DNA of 64,000 nucleotides from Lycocorax pyrrhopterus obiensis. Lineage: Eukaryota; Chordata; Aves; Passeriformes; Paradisaeidae. Location: the NCBI GenBank assembly GCA_014706295.1, contig JACSVZ010000008.1:14596159-14660158 (forward strand), given 5' to 3'. A program made the position numbers and the translations under genes. Of the stretch, positions 1-13,468 are shown piece after piece. The notes beneath the pieces were generated by a model. The model was not told the origin of the DNA. It saw only the letters and a program-made list of their open reading frames with translations, and searched no databases. Position 1 is the first letter of the stretch. Each line of letters opens with the position of its first letter.

Positions 1-3000
1 TCTGTAGGAAATGGGTGAGATTAAATCTGCAGCCAGAGCCACAGAGTAGCAGACTTCAACTCCTGGTACACATTGGACTCGAGAGGACCTTTCGTCCTCT
101 CCTCCACCCAAACAAAATTAATTCATTTTTCAGAACGTCTGTTAGGTGTTAGGGGGAAAAAGAAATCTTTTTATTGTCATGTGAAGAAACAACACTATTC
201 CTTCCAGTGTAACTTAAAGGACATCACAATTTTTATATGTTCTTAAACTGATTTTTTTTATGACTTCTGTGGTCATTCCTATACAATATATGGAAACACA
301 AGTCTGAAGAGGAGATGTAGCACACCTGGGCAAAGGACCCATTTTAAAATACTTAAGACCATATTAGACGTGGGGGGGGAAAAGCCCTACAAATCCTATA
401 CTATGAAGTATTTTTCATCTCCCCCTAAAGCAACACTAGTGAAGAGTCAATTGATCTAGCTGATTCACGCAGAAGTAAAATCCAAGAGATGCTCTATGCA
501 TCAGGAAGGCTGTAGGTTTAGATTAGTAAGTTCATCTGACATAGCTCTTAAAACTTGCTCATTTGCAGCCTATATTTTCACAAAACAGGGAAATAGATGC
601 TAATTAACAGCAGTGCTTCTGAGAGGTGAGTAGTTACACCCAATATTGGCAACATTCTAGGTTTCCACACTAGGGCATACAGCACTAACTTGGGTCAAGC
701 CACCTCTGCAATTCTTCAGATTTCCTTCACATTGTGGAACACGATTTAATAGAGGCACAACCTCCCCAACACTTTCCCTTTTCCCATTAACAAACTTCTA
801 ACATCCCTGTGGCACCCTCAGCAAGTGCTTTGCAGCAAAGAACTAGCAGAGAGACATTTAAACTGTTTCAGCTGTCTTTCATACAGTTTTAACACCATGT
901 GATCAACAAACACTACAGAGCACAGCAATCCACACACTGTAACTTCATTATCTACTGCAAAACTGAACAGCTACATGGACTGCAACAGTGCAGCACAGAG
1001 TTCATAAAGCATCCTCTTCTAACCTTAAAAAGCATAATTTCCAGAGCAGAAAGTGCTCCCTTATTCATTAACATCAAAATGTCACTAATGGTGCCACTAG
1101 AAATCAAGCAGCATCCTTTTGAGAATCTGGCACATTCTTCACTCCCAGCTTTCAGATGAGTACAGCATTCGGCTGAATAGCTTTTTCAACAAATGACATG
1201 TCACAGCCTTGACACAAAAATACTTGCACCTTGTCAATCATTCACTCACCATCAAGTTCAAATGCTCATCTTCACAGAGATGAATTTGATCACACTGCAG
1301 TTAATGTTAAATATGGACTCACAGAGGAGAAGATGAGTGTAAGTAGAAGTGCAAAGTAATTGTGGCAAATCAGAGAAAATACCATGTCATTTGTACATTA
1401 AATAGGCAACTAGGAACTTCTGTAGCATGTAGACATTCAGGCACATGGAACAACAAAAGGCGAGGGTTAGATGACAAGGATGGAAATGTAAGCTGATATG
1501 GATGGTCTCCAATTTTAAACTGCTGACCTAGACGTCCCAGCCCAAAGGTTAGCTACTGTTTTATCTGTCAAGGTTGTTATACTGCAGCCATCACTATAAT
1601 ATAACACAGCCAGTCAGGTACTTTATTGCCAGAGAGAAATCCATGTGTCATTTCCAACACCCCAGTTATTTTTTTGATAGATGTATAAAACAAAGCACTA
1701 TTGTGCACAGCAAGTTGCCTGTACTAGCCAAGGCATCATTCACCATGCCATTCAAATGAATTCAGTCTGAACTAAAAAAAAAAAAAAAAGGTAAAAATTA
1801 AACAAAAGCTTTTTAGAATTATTCAGGAAAAATAATAATAATTACTAACTTTTGTACTTAATCTCTCTGGGTCTATATCACAAAAATAATTCAAATATCT
1901 TAAGATACCTGTGAGGAAAGAGCAGAAGCCACCTTAAGACCTAGTCTGGCATTTCAAAAAGGTGCAAAAGAATTAAATTCAAAAGAGCTGGTTCCTTAAT
2001 ACTTGCACATCACTTCAGAAATAACAATCTAAGATACCTGGAATGACAAAATTGTCTCCACTGAATCCAGATGCTAGTGGAATTGATCGTAATGCAAGAT
2101 ACAAAGTACAGGAAAGGTCTTGTTTAGTATTACACTCTTCCTGCTTTTCAGAGTAATTTTAGAGTTGTCTTGGCCTCCTTCTCCCCTCCTCCCGCAGCGG
2201 GCTTTACACTGAATGGTATAGTGTTTCACAATTGCATTTTTTATGGAGAACTACATTTAACAGAGAAGGCCATTTTCTAGCATAGCACCACTTTGACACA
2301 ATGTTTTCAACCAGCCTGTTCCCAGACTTTTCCCACTCCTCCCAAATCACCCAGAGAAGACACTTTAAACATCTGCACATGCCATCTTCCATGGAGATCC
2401 TGTTGGGCCACCTCACATAGCTAGGACACAACTGAGTTTTTACCAGGCATGTCTCACTCTAGAGTTAAGGATTTGGACATATTATTCCTCTCATTTAGCA
2501 TTCTGTTTATTTCCTTTTATCTCGATGCCAAACATCTTAGACAATAACAGATTAAACAAACTGGTCAGTCATCATACATCATCTAAGCTGATATACAACA
2601 GTTCTAAGGTTATTGATTCTTATAGATTTTAATATCCCATTGAACAGCCCAATGTGATTAACTCAATTTAATTCAATGCCACTCATTCATTACTTTGAGC
2701 TCTTAACTTCCACATGGTAGGTCAGCTGGATTTCTGTATCCTCAGTTTTCTTTTCATCCCTGTGTCATAGATCAGGTTACTCTATACAGTATTTGCAGTC
2801 AAAGACCTCAGGGAATCAATTCAAGAGCAGCAAGCTTCAATAAAGCAATCTCTCCATTAAAGAAGACTTAAAATAAACCCTCTTTGAATGAAGGTGCTGC
2901 TGCTTTAATAAGAACCTCTCCAGTGTGGGGCATTCCCAAGACCCTAGGCAATGGATAACTGGCAGGATGGATAGCCAGGACACACTGGAAGACTGTCTCC

Positions 3001-3023
3001 ACATTCAATGACAGCAGATAAAA
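1..3023. other. Intergenic, no gene seen
   Basis: Ordinary AT-rich DNA with an A16 run at about 1774-1789. Reading frames of 60-86 codons (899-1159, 1574-1759, 2204-2431) show no family features. Confidence 0.7.
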
Positions 3024-3440
3024 ATCACAGAATCATCAAGGTTGGAAAAGACCTCCAAGATCAAGTCCCTTTGACCAAACACCCCCATGCCAACTAAATC
3101 ATAGCACTAAGTATCACATCCAGTCCTTTCTTGAACATTTCCAGGGATGGTGACTCCACCACCACCTTTGGAAGTCCATTCCAATGCTTAGCCACCCTTT
3201 CAGGGAAAAAATTCTTCCCACTATCCAATGAGAACCTCCCCTGGGCACAGCTTGAGGCTATATCCTCATGTTCTGTCACTTGCTGCCTGGGAGAAGAGGC
3301 AAACTCCATCTTGCTACAACCTCCTTTCAGGTAGTTGTAGAGAGAGAAGATCATCATTTAGCCTCCTCCAGACTAAACAACTCCAGCTTCCTCAGCCCCC
3401 TTCCTCATATGACTTATTTCTTAGACTGTCAGAGCAGCCT
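3024..3440 (-). mobile_element. CR1 LINE 3'-end fragment
   Basis: Reverse complement of a CR1 tail: the plus strand starts ATCACAGAATCATCAAGG followed by the GTTGGAAAAGACCTCCAAGA block. The minus strand encodes the decayed C-terminus of the CR1 reverse-transcriptase ORF, including FFPERVAKHWNGLPK and VESPSLEMFKKGLD. It is truncated at the 5' side, as usual for CR1; that boundary is approximate. Confidence 0.88.
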
Positions 3441-6400
3441 GCTCTTGTGCCTCTCTCTTTTGGCATTTTGATCCTTTTTCAAGCTACTTTGGTAATGCTG
3501 GAAGCACTACACATCCTCTTTCCACAGTGGCCTCTATGCACAGAGCTTCTTCCTGCTTTACTGTGCCAGTGCAACACAACCATATTTCCCTTTCTAAGCC
3601 CTTTTATCTAAGGATGGCTCTCAGATATGAACACTGGCACAAGGGAGAGAAGGAACACAATAGCAAGTACTGGAGCTCTTAAAGCAATGTATTTTTCTGC
3701 TGGTTCTAAATAATTTTGTTGTATCTCAGATTTTCATCACATTATCTCAAATGGCAGAAGCTGGCCCACCACTCGCTTTCATAGCATTGCCATTACTGCA
3801 AAGAAGCATCTCTTAATGGTGCCAGGGTTGTTGCTCCAACAGAAAAAAAACCGATTGTGGTAGGGTGCCCATTTACCCACTGCTACCTCATTTCATCAGC
3901 CATTTATCAACACATTCTTCATTTGGAGAAATAAAACCAATGGTAAGTGGAGCTCTTTCAGTGCATTTAACTTCCCTGGCATGATACAGGTGGTAACACA
4001 GCTGAGATCAAACACTTTCATCTTTCCTCCAGGGCCAGCTTGGCTGCAGACTAGCTGCTTCTCAATTAGAGATTGCAATATTTCTGGCAAGGATTATGTG
4101 TGCTTTCTACAGCTCAGATTTGCCTCGCTCTTGCTTTTTTTACTTAAAGAACAATCCCCTTCTTACTAGATCATTCACCTTTTACCCAAGGTCTGTAAGA
4201 AATAAAAAGGCCTGGCTCAAGTTATGTATGAGACATAAATCTGTGGAAAACTTGAAGCAGAGATGAAGACTGAGATTTTAGAACACTGATTCTGTGTTAC
4301 AGTTTATAAATCCTGTCACATATTGCAATAAGCATTTCTCTGTTAGTTTCCTGAAAGAGAAGGGTTATAACTGCATTTTGAACAAAGACCAAGGAAGCTT
4401 CAGGAGATCTCCTGGTTTGTCGCTAAGTCATTTCTGTACCCTGAATATTGTCACTCCACGTTAGGATAACAACAGTTCTCTGACAACAATTGCCTTGCAC
4501 AGCAAATTTTACTAAGTTTAATTTCTTCGAATATCCATGAGGACAACGGAAAAGGAGTGACACCATTCCAGTGCTTTGCAGGGAGAAAGAGGTACTGCAG
4601 TAGCTTGTTCCACTTTCAGAATTCTTTTCCCCTTTCTTGGTTTTATATTTAATATGTAATTCAATAGGTAAAATTAACTATCCCAGCTCTAGAAAAATTA
4701 GAGATCTTGGAATCAAAAGGTTAGTAATGACTTATGTTTCCATAGCACCATAAATGAGATCTCTGTTATGGCTTGTAAGAATGGCTGATACAGAATCAAA
4801 ACCTGAAGAGAAGTCATACCAATACAAACCTTTTTTTTTTGAGAGGGCAGAGTATTTCATAATGTAAACCAAGGAACAAGAAAGAACAACTAGAAGTTCC
4901 TCTCTTCGGCATAAATTCCCCATGATCTCTTTCATGACACTTATTACTTTGTGTGGTTTAATATTGTAATAGAATACTTCAGATCTTTATCTGCACCCAC
5001 ACCTCTCTACATCACCTGCAGGGTCCACAGGATGAGAGTATGCCACTTTTAATTCATTTAAGTTACTACACATTTTTGTTTGTTAGTATTTGCTTCAGTT
5101 GGTCGCTCTTTGCAATTTGTAAGCACTTGACAATTAATGATTCAAAATAACTCAGATGCCTAGTTTTCAAGTTTAAAGCCAAATGACCTGTAGTCTCACT
5201 CCTGACACTGCGATCAGTAACATTTTGACAGGTAACATTATAGATTTACATGTACAAGTTTTAAAACACTACATACTGGAGACACTTCCCCCCACTCCCC
5301 CATCTTCAGGCTAGCTCCTCATCCAGTAATGTACACATTGTGTTTTGCACCTTGTGAATTCCTACTATGCATGTAGCTCAATAAATCAGCACTTATAAAT
5401 CAGCCACAGCCTCTACGTTGCATCCATCTTCCCACTCCCTGCCCTGAAATGCTCTGTCAGCAAAGGCTTGAGCTATTGGTTCTGCAGGTGCAGGTAGATC
5501 AATATTAAACACATGGCAGTTTAGCCTGCAGTGACTAATTCCAGCTCTGCTCCACCAGTCATTCAAGAGTGCAGGTACCTGGCTGAGATTACCAGCACAC
5601 TCAGCACTGACCAAAGTCACCAGTATAACTCTTGTTGAGACCCAGCATACAGGTTCTGCCCTAAGCACTGATTGTACTGGCCACGGACAAAAATGTTCCT
5701 GAAAGTTGAGGAAGTAGGACCACATGAAAAAAAATACCGGATGGTTCAGAATGAGCCATTGTGTTGTGGTTAACAGCTCTTTCACTTGCTGAAACCCACA
5801 AACCTCAGCTCTCCTGAGAATAGGCACATCTTGCCACATCCATACTATGCGAAACTATCTGTCAGCTTAATTTTTAATCTTTGCCATAGAAGAAAAATGG
5901 GTACCCAGAACTCTCACTTCACTGCCTTTTACTGATATTCAATGCAAAGTGGAATCCAATTTTTATACACATTTTAGGTTGCACCTTGCCTGACACTCAA
6001 GGAAGTAAAATAATGGAATTGAATAAAAGACAGGAAAAATGCACACCAGAGACCAGGCTGAAGCAGCACAACTTTGCATAAACTGTTTTCATCTCCAGAG
6101 ACAATACTGACTCTTAATTCCATCAACATTTTCTCTTACCATAGAGCTAGGAAATTGCTTTGCTGCTGAAGTACCACATGCTTTTCGGCAGGGTATCGTC
6201 ATAAGCTGATGAAAAGCAATGAACTGGGATGTGATAGAAAAAAAACACATCTTTAGTCTGCTTGGAAGGGATATAGAGAAACAACATCAAGGAGGCAGCA
6301 CTGTTTCAGCCACAGGCATCACAGGTTAATATATAGACCCAGAGGAAACATGGGAGGGCAGCAAGTTGATCCAGGGGTGCAAACACAATCAGAGACCATA

Positions 6401-7133
6401 ACTGATGCTTCAGATGGAGGAATCTGCCAGCATTTAAAGAACAAAACAAAACAAACCCCACACTCACAAAAACAGTGTCATCATACGCTACCTGCCCGGC
6501 TCAGCTGTGTGGACACGCAATAAAAATAATTCATAGTGCATACTTGGCACCTCTGTCAAGGAAGACAGTATGCCTATCATGGAGAGTCATGACATGCTAC
6601 AGACAAACAAAGCCCTTCACAGCTTTCAATTGACAGGTAAATCAAGCACAAGAATTATTTCCTTCCTTCCTGCATGACCACTGGAATGCAGTTTCCTCCA
6701 GAACAAAACACTGATTAAGAGATTATCAGCAAAAATGTAACTCCACACTGTAGATAGCACAAAGGAAGCCACAAAGGTATGTGAATGAAGGACAGTCTAT
6801 AGCTGGAAAATAACCAGGTACTGGCAATAACCCTGGTTGGGAATACTACTTGTTAATGGCCACTTAAGTCTGCCTTAAAAACTCACATGGAAGGAACTCC
6901 ACTAGTTAAAATAAAAAGAACAAGTCACCTAATAAATCATCACCCCATCTTCTGCAGCATCCAAGGTTTCTGCATTCAAGTGCTCACCTGAGCATCCTCA
7001 AGATCTTGCCAATCACAACCTGAGTTCAGCTTTCAGAGGTGAGGCACAGGGAGGCTCCAGACTGCCATGACAGATTGTTCCATGCTGTCAGTAGGTACTG
7101 TGAATACTGTCAGACTGGATCCTTGCTCTGGAC
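3441..7133. other. Intergenic, no gene seen
   Basis: No recognisable element. The longest open frame, 5393-5839 minus (148 codons), is rich in Trp, Cys and Phe without domain pattern and has no splice or promoter context, so it is probably chance. Confidence 0.65.
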
Positions 7134-7138
7134 CATGG

Positions 7139-7510
7139 TGTCATGGTTCAAACTCAGGCAGCAACCAAGCCCCACACAGCCATTCATTCACTCTCCCACC
7201 AGCAGGATCAGGGAGAGAATCAAAAGGGTAAAAGCTAGAAAAGCTGTGAATTGAGATAAAGACAGTTTAATCGGAAAAGTAAAAGCCACACATGCAAGCA
7301 AAGCAAGGAATGAATTCACTTCTTCCCATGGGCAGGCAGGTGTTCAGCCACCTCCAGGAGAGCAGGGCCCCATCACATTCAGTGGTGACTTGGGAAGACA
7401 AACACCATCACTCCAAACATGTCCCCACTTCCTCTCCCTGATCCCACTCGTGGGGAAGTGACTAAGCAGCTGCATGGTACTTGGTTACTGGCTGGGCTTA
7501 AACCACAACA
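7139..7510 (-). mobile_element. Compact LTR-derived element with about 79-bp inverted ends, 372 bp
   Basis: It begins TGTCATGGTTCAAAC and ends TTTAAGCC-complementary GGCTTAAACCACAACA, flanked by CATGG (7134-7138) and CACGG (7511-7515), a 5-bp target duplication with one change. Read on the minus strand, its body from the GTGATGGTGTTTGTC block onward matches the 3' two-thirds of the solo LTR at 33213-33708. Unlike that LTR, its first and last 79 bases are inverted copies of each other (about 58 of 79 matching without gaps, including GATCAGGGAGAG). No coding capacity. Confidence 0.8.
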
Positions 7511-7515
7511 CACGG

Positions 7516-10500
7516 GCACATTTTTACAGGCCCCAATATGAAATATGCAGGCTATTGCATTTACATCCAGCCTTCACATTCCAGCTGCTTTAGGAACAAG
7601 ACAATAGTCCACGGAGAATGCCTCTCTGCTCTTTCCTCTTGTTCTTTTGCATACCCTTGAGCTGCTTTGCTTTTAGCCAAATGCCAAAGATACCAGGCTT
7701 TCATCCTCCATGGTAGCACTCTACCCCACAGGGAAACACATCAAAGCTGTCAGTTCTACACACACATCACCATTTGCTGAGAAATTGCCCTATCACCCAC
7801 CCACCCCTCAACAGATAAGCAACTTCACCACATGTGTCAGTCTTCAGTACGAAATGGAAAAGCCTGCAGCCAAAGCAACAGCTGCCACAGTCAATTTAGC
7901 CATTGGTAAAAACAGAAGTGAGGGAGAGAGAAGCCCACTGAAACTCTGTAGTCTCTGCTGTTATTTTTATTACAGAAGACCTTGGTCAACACCATTTGAG
8001 ATATAATACCTATACACATTAAGACTCTGGATCAGGGTAAAGTCCCAATACAGGAGACATGCAAGAGACACAGTATTTCTGTTCCTACAACCCATTAATA
8101 CAGTGACCACATGACTAAGGTCACAAAGGGAAAACTGGGATTTGTGCCTCCTGTGACAGTGATCAGCACCAGACTAGGGAATAAGAGGCCATTCACATGC
8201 AATAACTCCAGCAGCCCAAAAGGAGCCTTTAAGAATGAAGTTCAATGGGTAAGCCTCAAAACTGTCAAAATCAAACTCTCATGCTAATGCTCCTAAGCTG
8301 CTCCCAGGCCCTGAAATGGCTTCATTATCTATGTGGAATGGTGCAGTAGAGGTGAAGACCGAACACCAGACCCACAGCACACGTTCAGACCAGATAATCC
8401 AGCAGCAACTTTCCTTCTCCTGAGTTCACTTTTACTAAGCCTTCAGCAGAAAGCTCTACACAAGATCTCAATCCCCAGGCTGTAAGCAGTGTTTTGGTGG
8501 GATGGTTTTTCATTTGGTCATTTTCCTCCTGTTGGACCATAATTTCTACTCATAGATGATGCAAGGGGGAGACAAAGAACTAAGAGAAGCTATAAGCCTT
8601 TTATCTATTCCATTAGCATCAAGGATGTGCTACTATATTCCAAGACGCTGCTGAAATTACATAAATTCACAGCCCTCTCTGCCTTGCAGGATGCATTTCC
8701 CCTGCCCTCCAAGCATATCTGTGTTTGTACTACTGTGGCAAGTAATGGCTTCAACCAGAGGAGGACTCCATGATGCCAAATGCAGCACAGCTACAGTAAA
8801 GAAACAGCTCCTGCCCCCAAAAGCAGTCATAATTTAAAACAAGGTGAAATGAGGGGGATGAACCAAAAACAGAGGACAAGGTAAAAGGATGGAAAAGCTA
8901 TTATATGAACAGGACTTTTAACTGACCGTCTCTACTCCCACTCTTGTTTTTTACCAAGCTTAGCTGCCCACAACCAACACATCATAAAGACTAAAACCAT
9001 GAATTGGAGTTTGAGGCCTTTTTTTGGTCCAGAAAAGGGCAGAAATACAACAAAGAACTACCTTAATGCAGGGAAATTCAGCTGTTCCCATGCTCTTTTA
9101 AGCAAGTAATTACAAGTGATTGGGTGATTCTCTAGAGGTGTGTTAGGGGAGGCAGGGATTTAAATGCTGCTCTGAATTTTACAACAGGGGAAGGTACTTA
9201 TCTACCCTGACCTGGCCCTGCTTTTTATGACTGGCTTATTCCATTCTCAGATGCCTAAAAAGGATGAGAAAGAATGAGAAAGTGTGGGAGTACCCTTATT
9301 TTATCCCTGCCTGAAGCAAAGAGAATGTTTAATTTATAGCATGCCCACTACACACACCCCTCCACAGCTTGTATCATTCAGAATCCACAGCAGAAGGACA
9401 TGACATTTCTCCAGATTGCAATATGTCCATTCATTTTCAGATACCAGTACCGCTGCTTAGGATAACTACTGCACACCAGGAAATTACTAGGGGGGAAAAA
9501 AAAGAAAGAAAAAACAAAACAGCCATGTGCCAAGAGAAAAGGGGACACATGTGCCAAGCTCTTTTCCAAGAAGATTATGCTAGAAAACTAAGCAGTGATC
9601 TGAAAGGATAACTTTAGATGAATAGACTCATATGCAGCCCATGTACTTGGCCTGTATGCCAACTGCCAATATAGCACAGCTCTGCTATTCATCCCATCTG
9701 ATTGTAAAAGGGTGGGAGTTGGAAGCTTTGCACTGCCAAAATGCCAGCCACTAGCCAAAAGGTACATTTGGTTGCTTGTCAGTGCAGCAGATGTGAAATG
9801 GGCAGCCTTTCCCTTCTCTGACCTCCTCAAGGACAGCAAAAGCAGCTCCAGAAAAGAATGGAGATCAGCAAAACTAACTGATTTTCTGAAAGTTCTGCTT
9901 TTTGGCACTATTCCCACATCATGGAGTTTTTTTCCACCAAAAATTTGTCAAGAAAAAATAATCCCCTTAACATTTCTCTTGTATAAGAAAATCCGGGGAG
10001 CTGAGGACATCCAAATTAAACAAAAAAGGAGAGAGTTATCAATAGCAGCAAGGAGGGCTTGTGCTGACAGAATCAAGAGGAATGCTGACCAGCATGAGGG
10101 AACACATAGGATTGAGACACCACAGAACCATAAGCCCATATGAAATCTCTCTGTTTTCTCTTACAAATACCCTGCTTACTCACTGCCTTTTGAAGCACTA
10201 AAATGTGTAATGGGATATCCCATATCTAGAGGCACTTTTTAAAAAATTCAATAATCTTTTAAATACTGGGGAGAGAAATTGCTCCACCTTGCTGTGCAGC
10301 GTGGAAGAAAATTACTGTGACCATAAATAAGGAAGGAGACAGCAGGAGGAAAGGAGTTTCACTTCATTACTCCAGTTGAATCAGTGTTGGGTAGAAATCA
10401 GGTGCAAACAGGCCAGCTAGAAATCTGTATGTAACAATTCTACCCTTAGAAGATATTCCTCTAAATAAAGATATGACAAAAAAGCAATCTTGCTGCTTAA

Positions 10501-12884
10501 CACAACAATAAGTATCTGCCCAATCCTACCACACCATAAAACAGACAAAAGAGGGAGTTAACTGCAGCAGCTAGGCAGATTCCATGCAAAACAGAGACAG
10601 CAGAGATGTGAGCAGATGTACAGAGGACAGGCTTCACAGAGTTACCATCCTGAAGGGGAAAGGATGCTTTGGTTCTTGTTATGCTTTCCACCTTCTAGGA
10701 ACTCCACCAAAAAACTGACAAGCCAAAGATACTCAGTTTGAGCCTTAAAAAGGCTAAGCTTTTTACATCTGCCTGTTAGGAAGAACTCCTGTATTACATA
10801 TAATTCTAAGCAAGCTGATTGGATAAATCCATGTGTGATAAGCTTTTTAAAAATTACTCATTTAATTAGCCATTGCATTTTCAAATTGGCAGCTGCATTT
10901 AAAGCCACTGGGACACTGAAGTTATTAAAAGTAGGGTTTATTTACAGAGCCATTCTTAGCAGCATATTTAGTTAATAAAATACAGGTAAATTGTATGTGC
11001 TATTAATAAGCTTATCAAATAAGTTAACCCAAGCACATTTCTTACTTAATACAGTAATCCATAACCTTCTCAGAGAACTTCTCCTTCCCTGTTCAAGGGA
11101 ATTTACAGGCACCAAACTCCTATTTTTAAATTCAGGCTATAAGCAGGATATTCAAAGAGGTTAATTTGAACGACCAATGTTTTAACATGTTCTGTCCAAT
11201 CAGAACAATAAGAACTTTAACAACATGCTCCACTTAGTCATAATTCTTTAAAAAAAAAAAAGTTCTTCTGTTATCCTGTTAGTGCCAGGAAATGATGGAA
11301 TTTCGCCTTAGCAAGTCTGCAATACAGTACAGATGGAAACATCTCTATACACACAACACACTTCCATCTATAAAAACACCACCAACACCTCCAGCTGGAA
11401 ATGCCAGGGGACACTAAGAACCAATTGTCTCAATGAAGAACTAGGTTTCTCAATTACTATATTGTTATTGTGTTCTCTCAATTACACATAAATATCTATG
11501 AGGTTTCCCAAGTATTCCCAAAGTGAATTAACAATATTCTTACAATATTCCATTTCCCTTTCCAGCCTAGAGAAGATGCAAGGTGATAAGGTGTCACAGT
11601 TATATGCACACATGCAAGTCAAGGATGAACTAGATGTGTTAAACTGATCAAAGAGAAAGACAAGCCTTTCTCCCTTAACAGCTGAAGATTCATAACCTTC
11701 CATCTCTTCTGCCACTAGTTTCTCCACCTGCCATCTCTAAACGGAAGTAGGACAACTCAAAAAACATTCCAGTTCCTAAGATTCAGCTTCTTATAACAAT
11801 ATTTCAGTAACTAATGTCTATCCTTTCAAGTTTCCAAAGTCCACAAATGGTTCAGTCATTCACTCCATGCAATATGAGATATTTAAAACTCTGACACCTA
11901 CACTTGATCTAATAATACAGAGTCAGAAAGCAACAGGCATTTACAGAACACAATTCATCTTCAGAGGTTTTTGGCTATCTACCTTAGTATGTGTTGTGCA
12001 TCCAGAAATATTTGTTTCTCTGCGCCGATGATATATGAAAGTCTAGTCAGGTGCAGGTGGCTAAAGATATTAAGCTGAACCCCTTAAATTCAGATTTACA
12101 GAGCACTTCTTCAGAGAACTACAGTAGGTGAAGCAAAGACACAAAATTAATAATTTCTTGAATGGTGCCAGAAGTACACTTGCAAATAATAACCCCATAC
12201 TAATTTCCCAACTCAACTTACTTGTCGCAGTCACACAGTTTTTCAGCTCACCTCAGAGCCAAAGTCAAGTGTACCCTTTTGCTGTCCTGCACACAATTTT
12301 TCTTGCATCTCCCATAAACAAGCCCAGTCCCCAGTTCTTATTTTCAGGCCCTCCTCTAACTGAGTTTGATCTAATGATCAAACACAGTTCGCTGCTTCAG
12401 TATCTGTTCCCATAGTGCAGGCTCAAAAACACCAGTAGCCCTTTCTTTACCTGAGACGGTATCTTGTGAACGATTCATTCCTGATCATTCTGCATCAGGT
12501 CCAAGATTTTTTTCACCCACCACCCACTGCGTTACATTAGAATAGACAAAAAGGGAAACAAGTTCCATAGTCTAAATGGCTTTCACAATCTCAAAAGGAA
12601 GGGAGGTGATGTGGAGATGAGGGAGGGCAAAGCAACCCTAACCACCAACAGTTCTGTTGCACACAATCATAACCAATTAATGATGAAAGTTAACATTTTG
12701 TTTTTACAAACATCTAGGAGGAACTGAACAATGCTAATGCTGTGCACTGACTTAATAGGCAAATTCCTTTATAATGCCAGAAAGCAGTGGGACGAAGCAG
12801 GATTTTTCACTTTTGTCTTCCTACAATTACCATTTGTATTGCTCAGGGTTTGGTTTGTACTGGGGATACTTTACAATACTTCAC
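7516..12884. other. Intergenic, no gene seen
   Basis: Unique DNA with a G/A-rich simple tract near 9490-9520 and the candidate regulatory cluster at 10780-11240. Frames such as 9712-10143 plus show no protein family pattern. Confidence 0.65.
10780..11240. promoter_or_regulatory. Candidate conserved non-coding element
   Basis: AT-rich unique DNA with clustered developmental-factor words: TTTAATTAG and ATTAATAAGCTTATC (homeodomain and GATA types), GTTTATTTACAG (forkhead type), GGCAGCTG (E-box) and TGTCCAATCAGAACA (CCAAT). The density suggests an enhancer, which would fit a flank that in other vertebrates leads to ZNF503, but conservation cannot be tested here. Confidence 0.3.
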
Positions 12885-12992
12885 TCAGACACTACTGTCC
12901 CTTAGGAATGGATTCTGAAAGGATCATTTTGCTGCCTCCTGGGTTCAAGGCTCTAAAAATGTGTTACACCAAGGAAAAGAGAAGTGAAGAAT
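12885..12992 (+). repeat. Dispersed repeat, copy A
   Basis: About 108 bp sharing roughly three quarters of its bases with copy B at 15305-15445 in the same orientation. Shared words include GGAATGGA, ATCATTTTGCT and GCTCTAAAAAT. I do not recognise the family; it could be an old SINE or LINE fragment or a local duplication. Confidence 0.6.
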
Positions 12993-13339
12993 AACTTGCT
13001 GTAGTACTACAGTACCAAACAGTGGAAAAGAGCAGCTTAGCCAGAGTTTGATGCGCTTTAGTGAAAAAACAGAACAAGATACGGCATCAGCCTGCAACAC
13101 CAGCAAGCAGTATTCTTTGCCAGAGACTCAGGAGGACCCAACACGTGTATAGTCAAATATTTTATGTGTATTAATGCCTAACAAAAGCTGTTGGCACTGT
13201 CCATGTTAAGCCAAAGCTTCCAAGGCTTCAGGGAATCCCCAGGTACTCCTGGATTCTCACACTGCATCAGATTCTGTGTGATGACAAGAACAGTCCTTCA
13301 ATGCCTGCACACCTTATAGCTTTGTAGCTTTCTCCTTCA

Positions 13340-13468
13340 ACTCAGTGAAGGAGAAACCTCCTCCTAGTGAAAGATTCCCTGTCTCTAGTGAAAGGTTCCC
13401 TGTCCGTGGCTGGGGGTTGGAACTAGATGATCTTTAAGGTCCCTTCCAGCTCAAACCATTCTATGATG
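13340..13468 (+). mobile_element. CR1 LINE tail, short
   Basis: Contains the conserved CR1 terminal block in sense orientation (GGTTGGAACTAGATGATC at 13417-13434, then AAGGTCCCTTCCAGC) and ends at CATTCTATGATGA. Just upstream, CTAGTGAAAGRTTCCCTGTC is duplicated in tandem. The left boundary is uncertain. Confidence 0.75.

Noticed and set aside
5393..5839. 148-codon minus-strand frame
   Set aside because: No recognisable family, odd composition, no splice or promoter context. Retained only as an intergenic remark.
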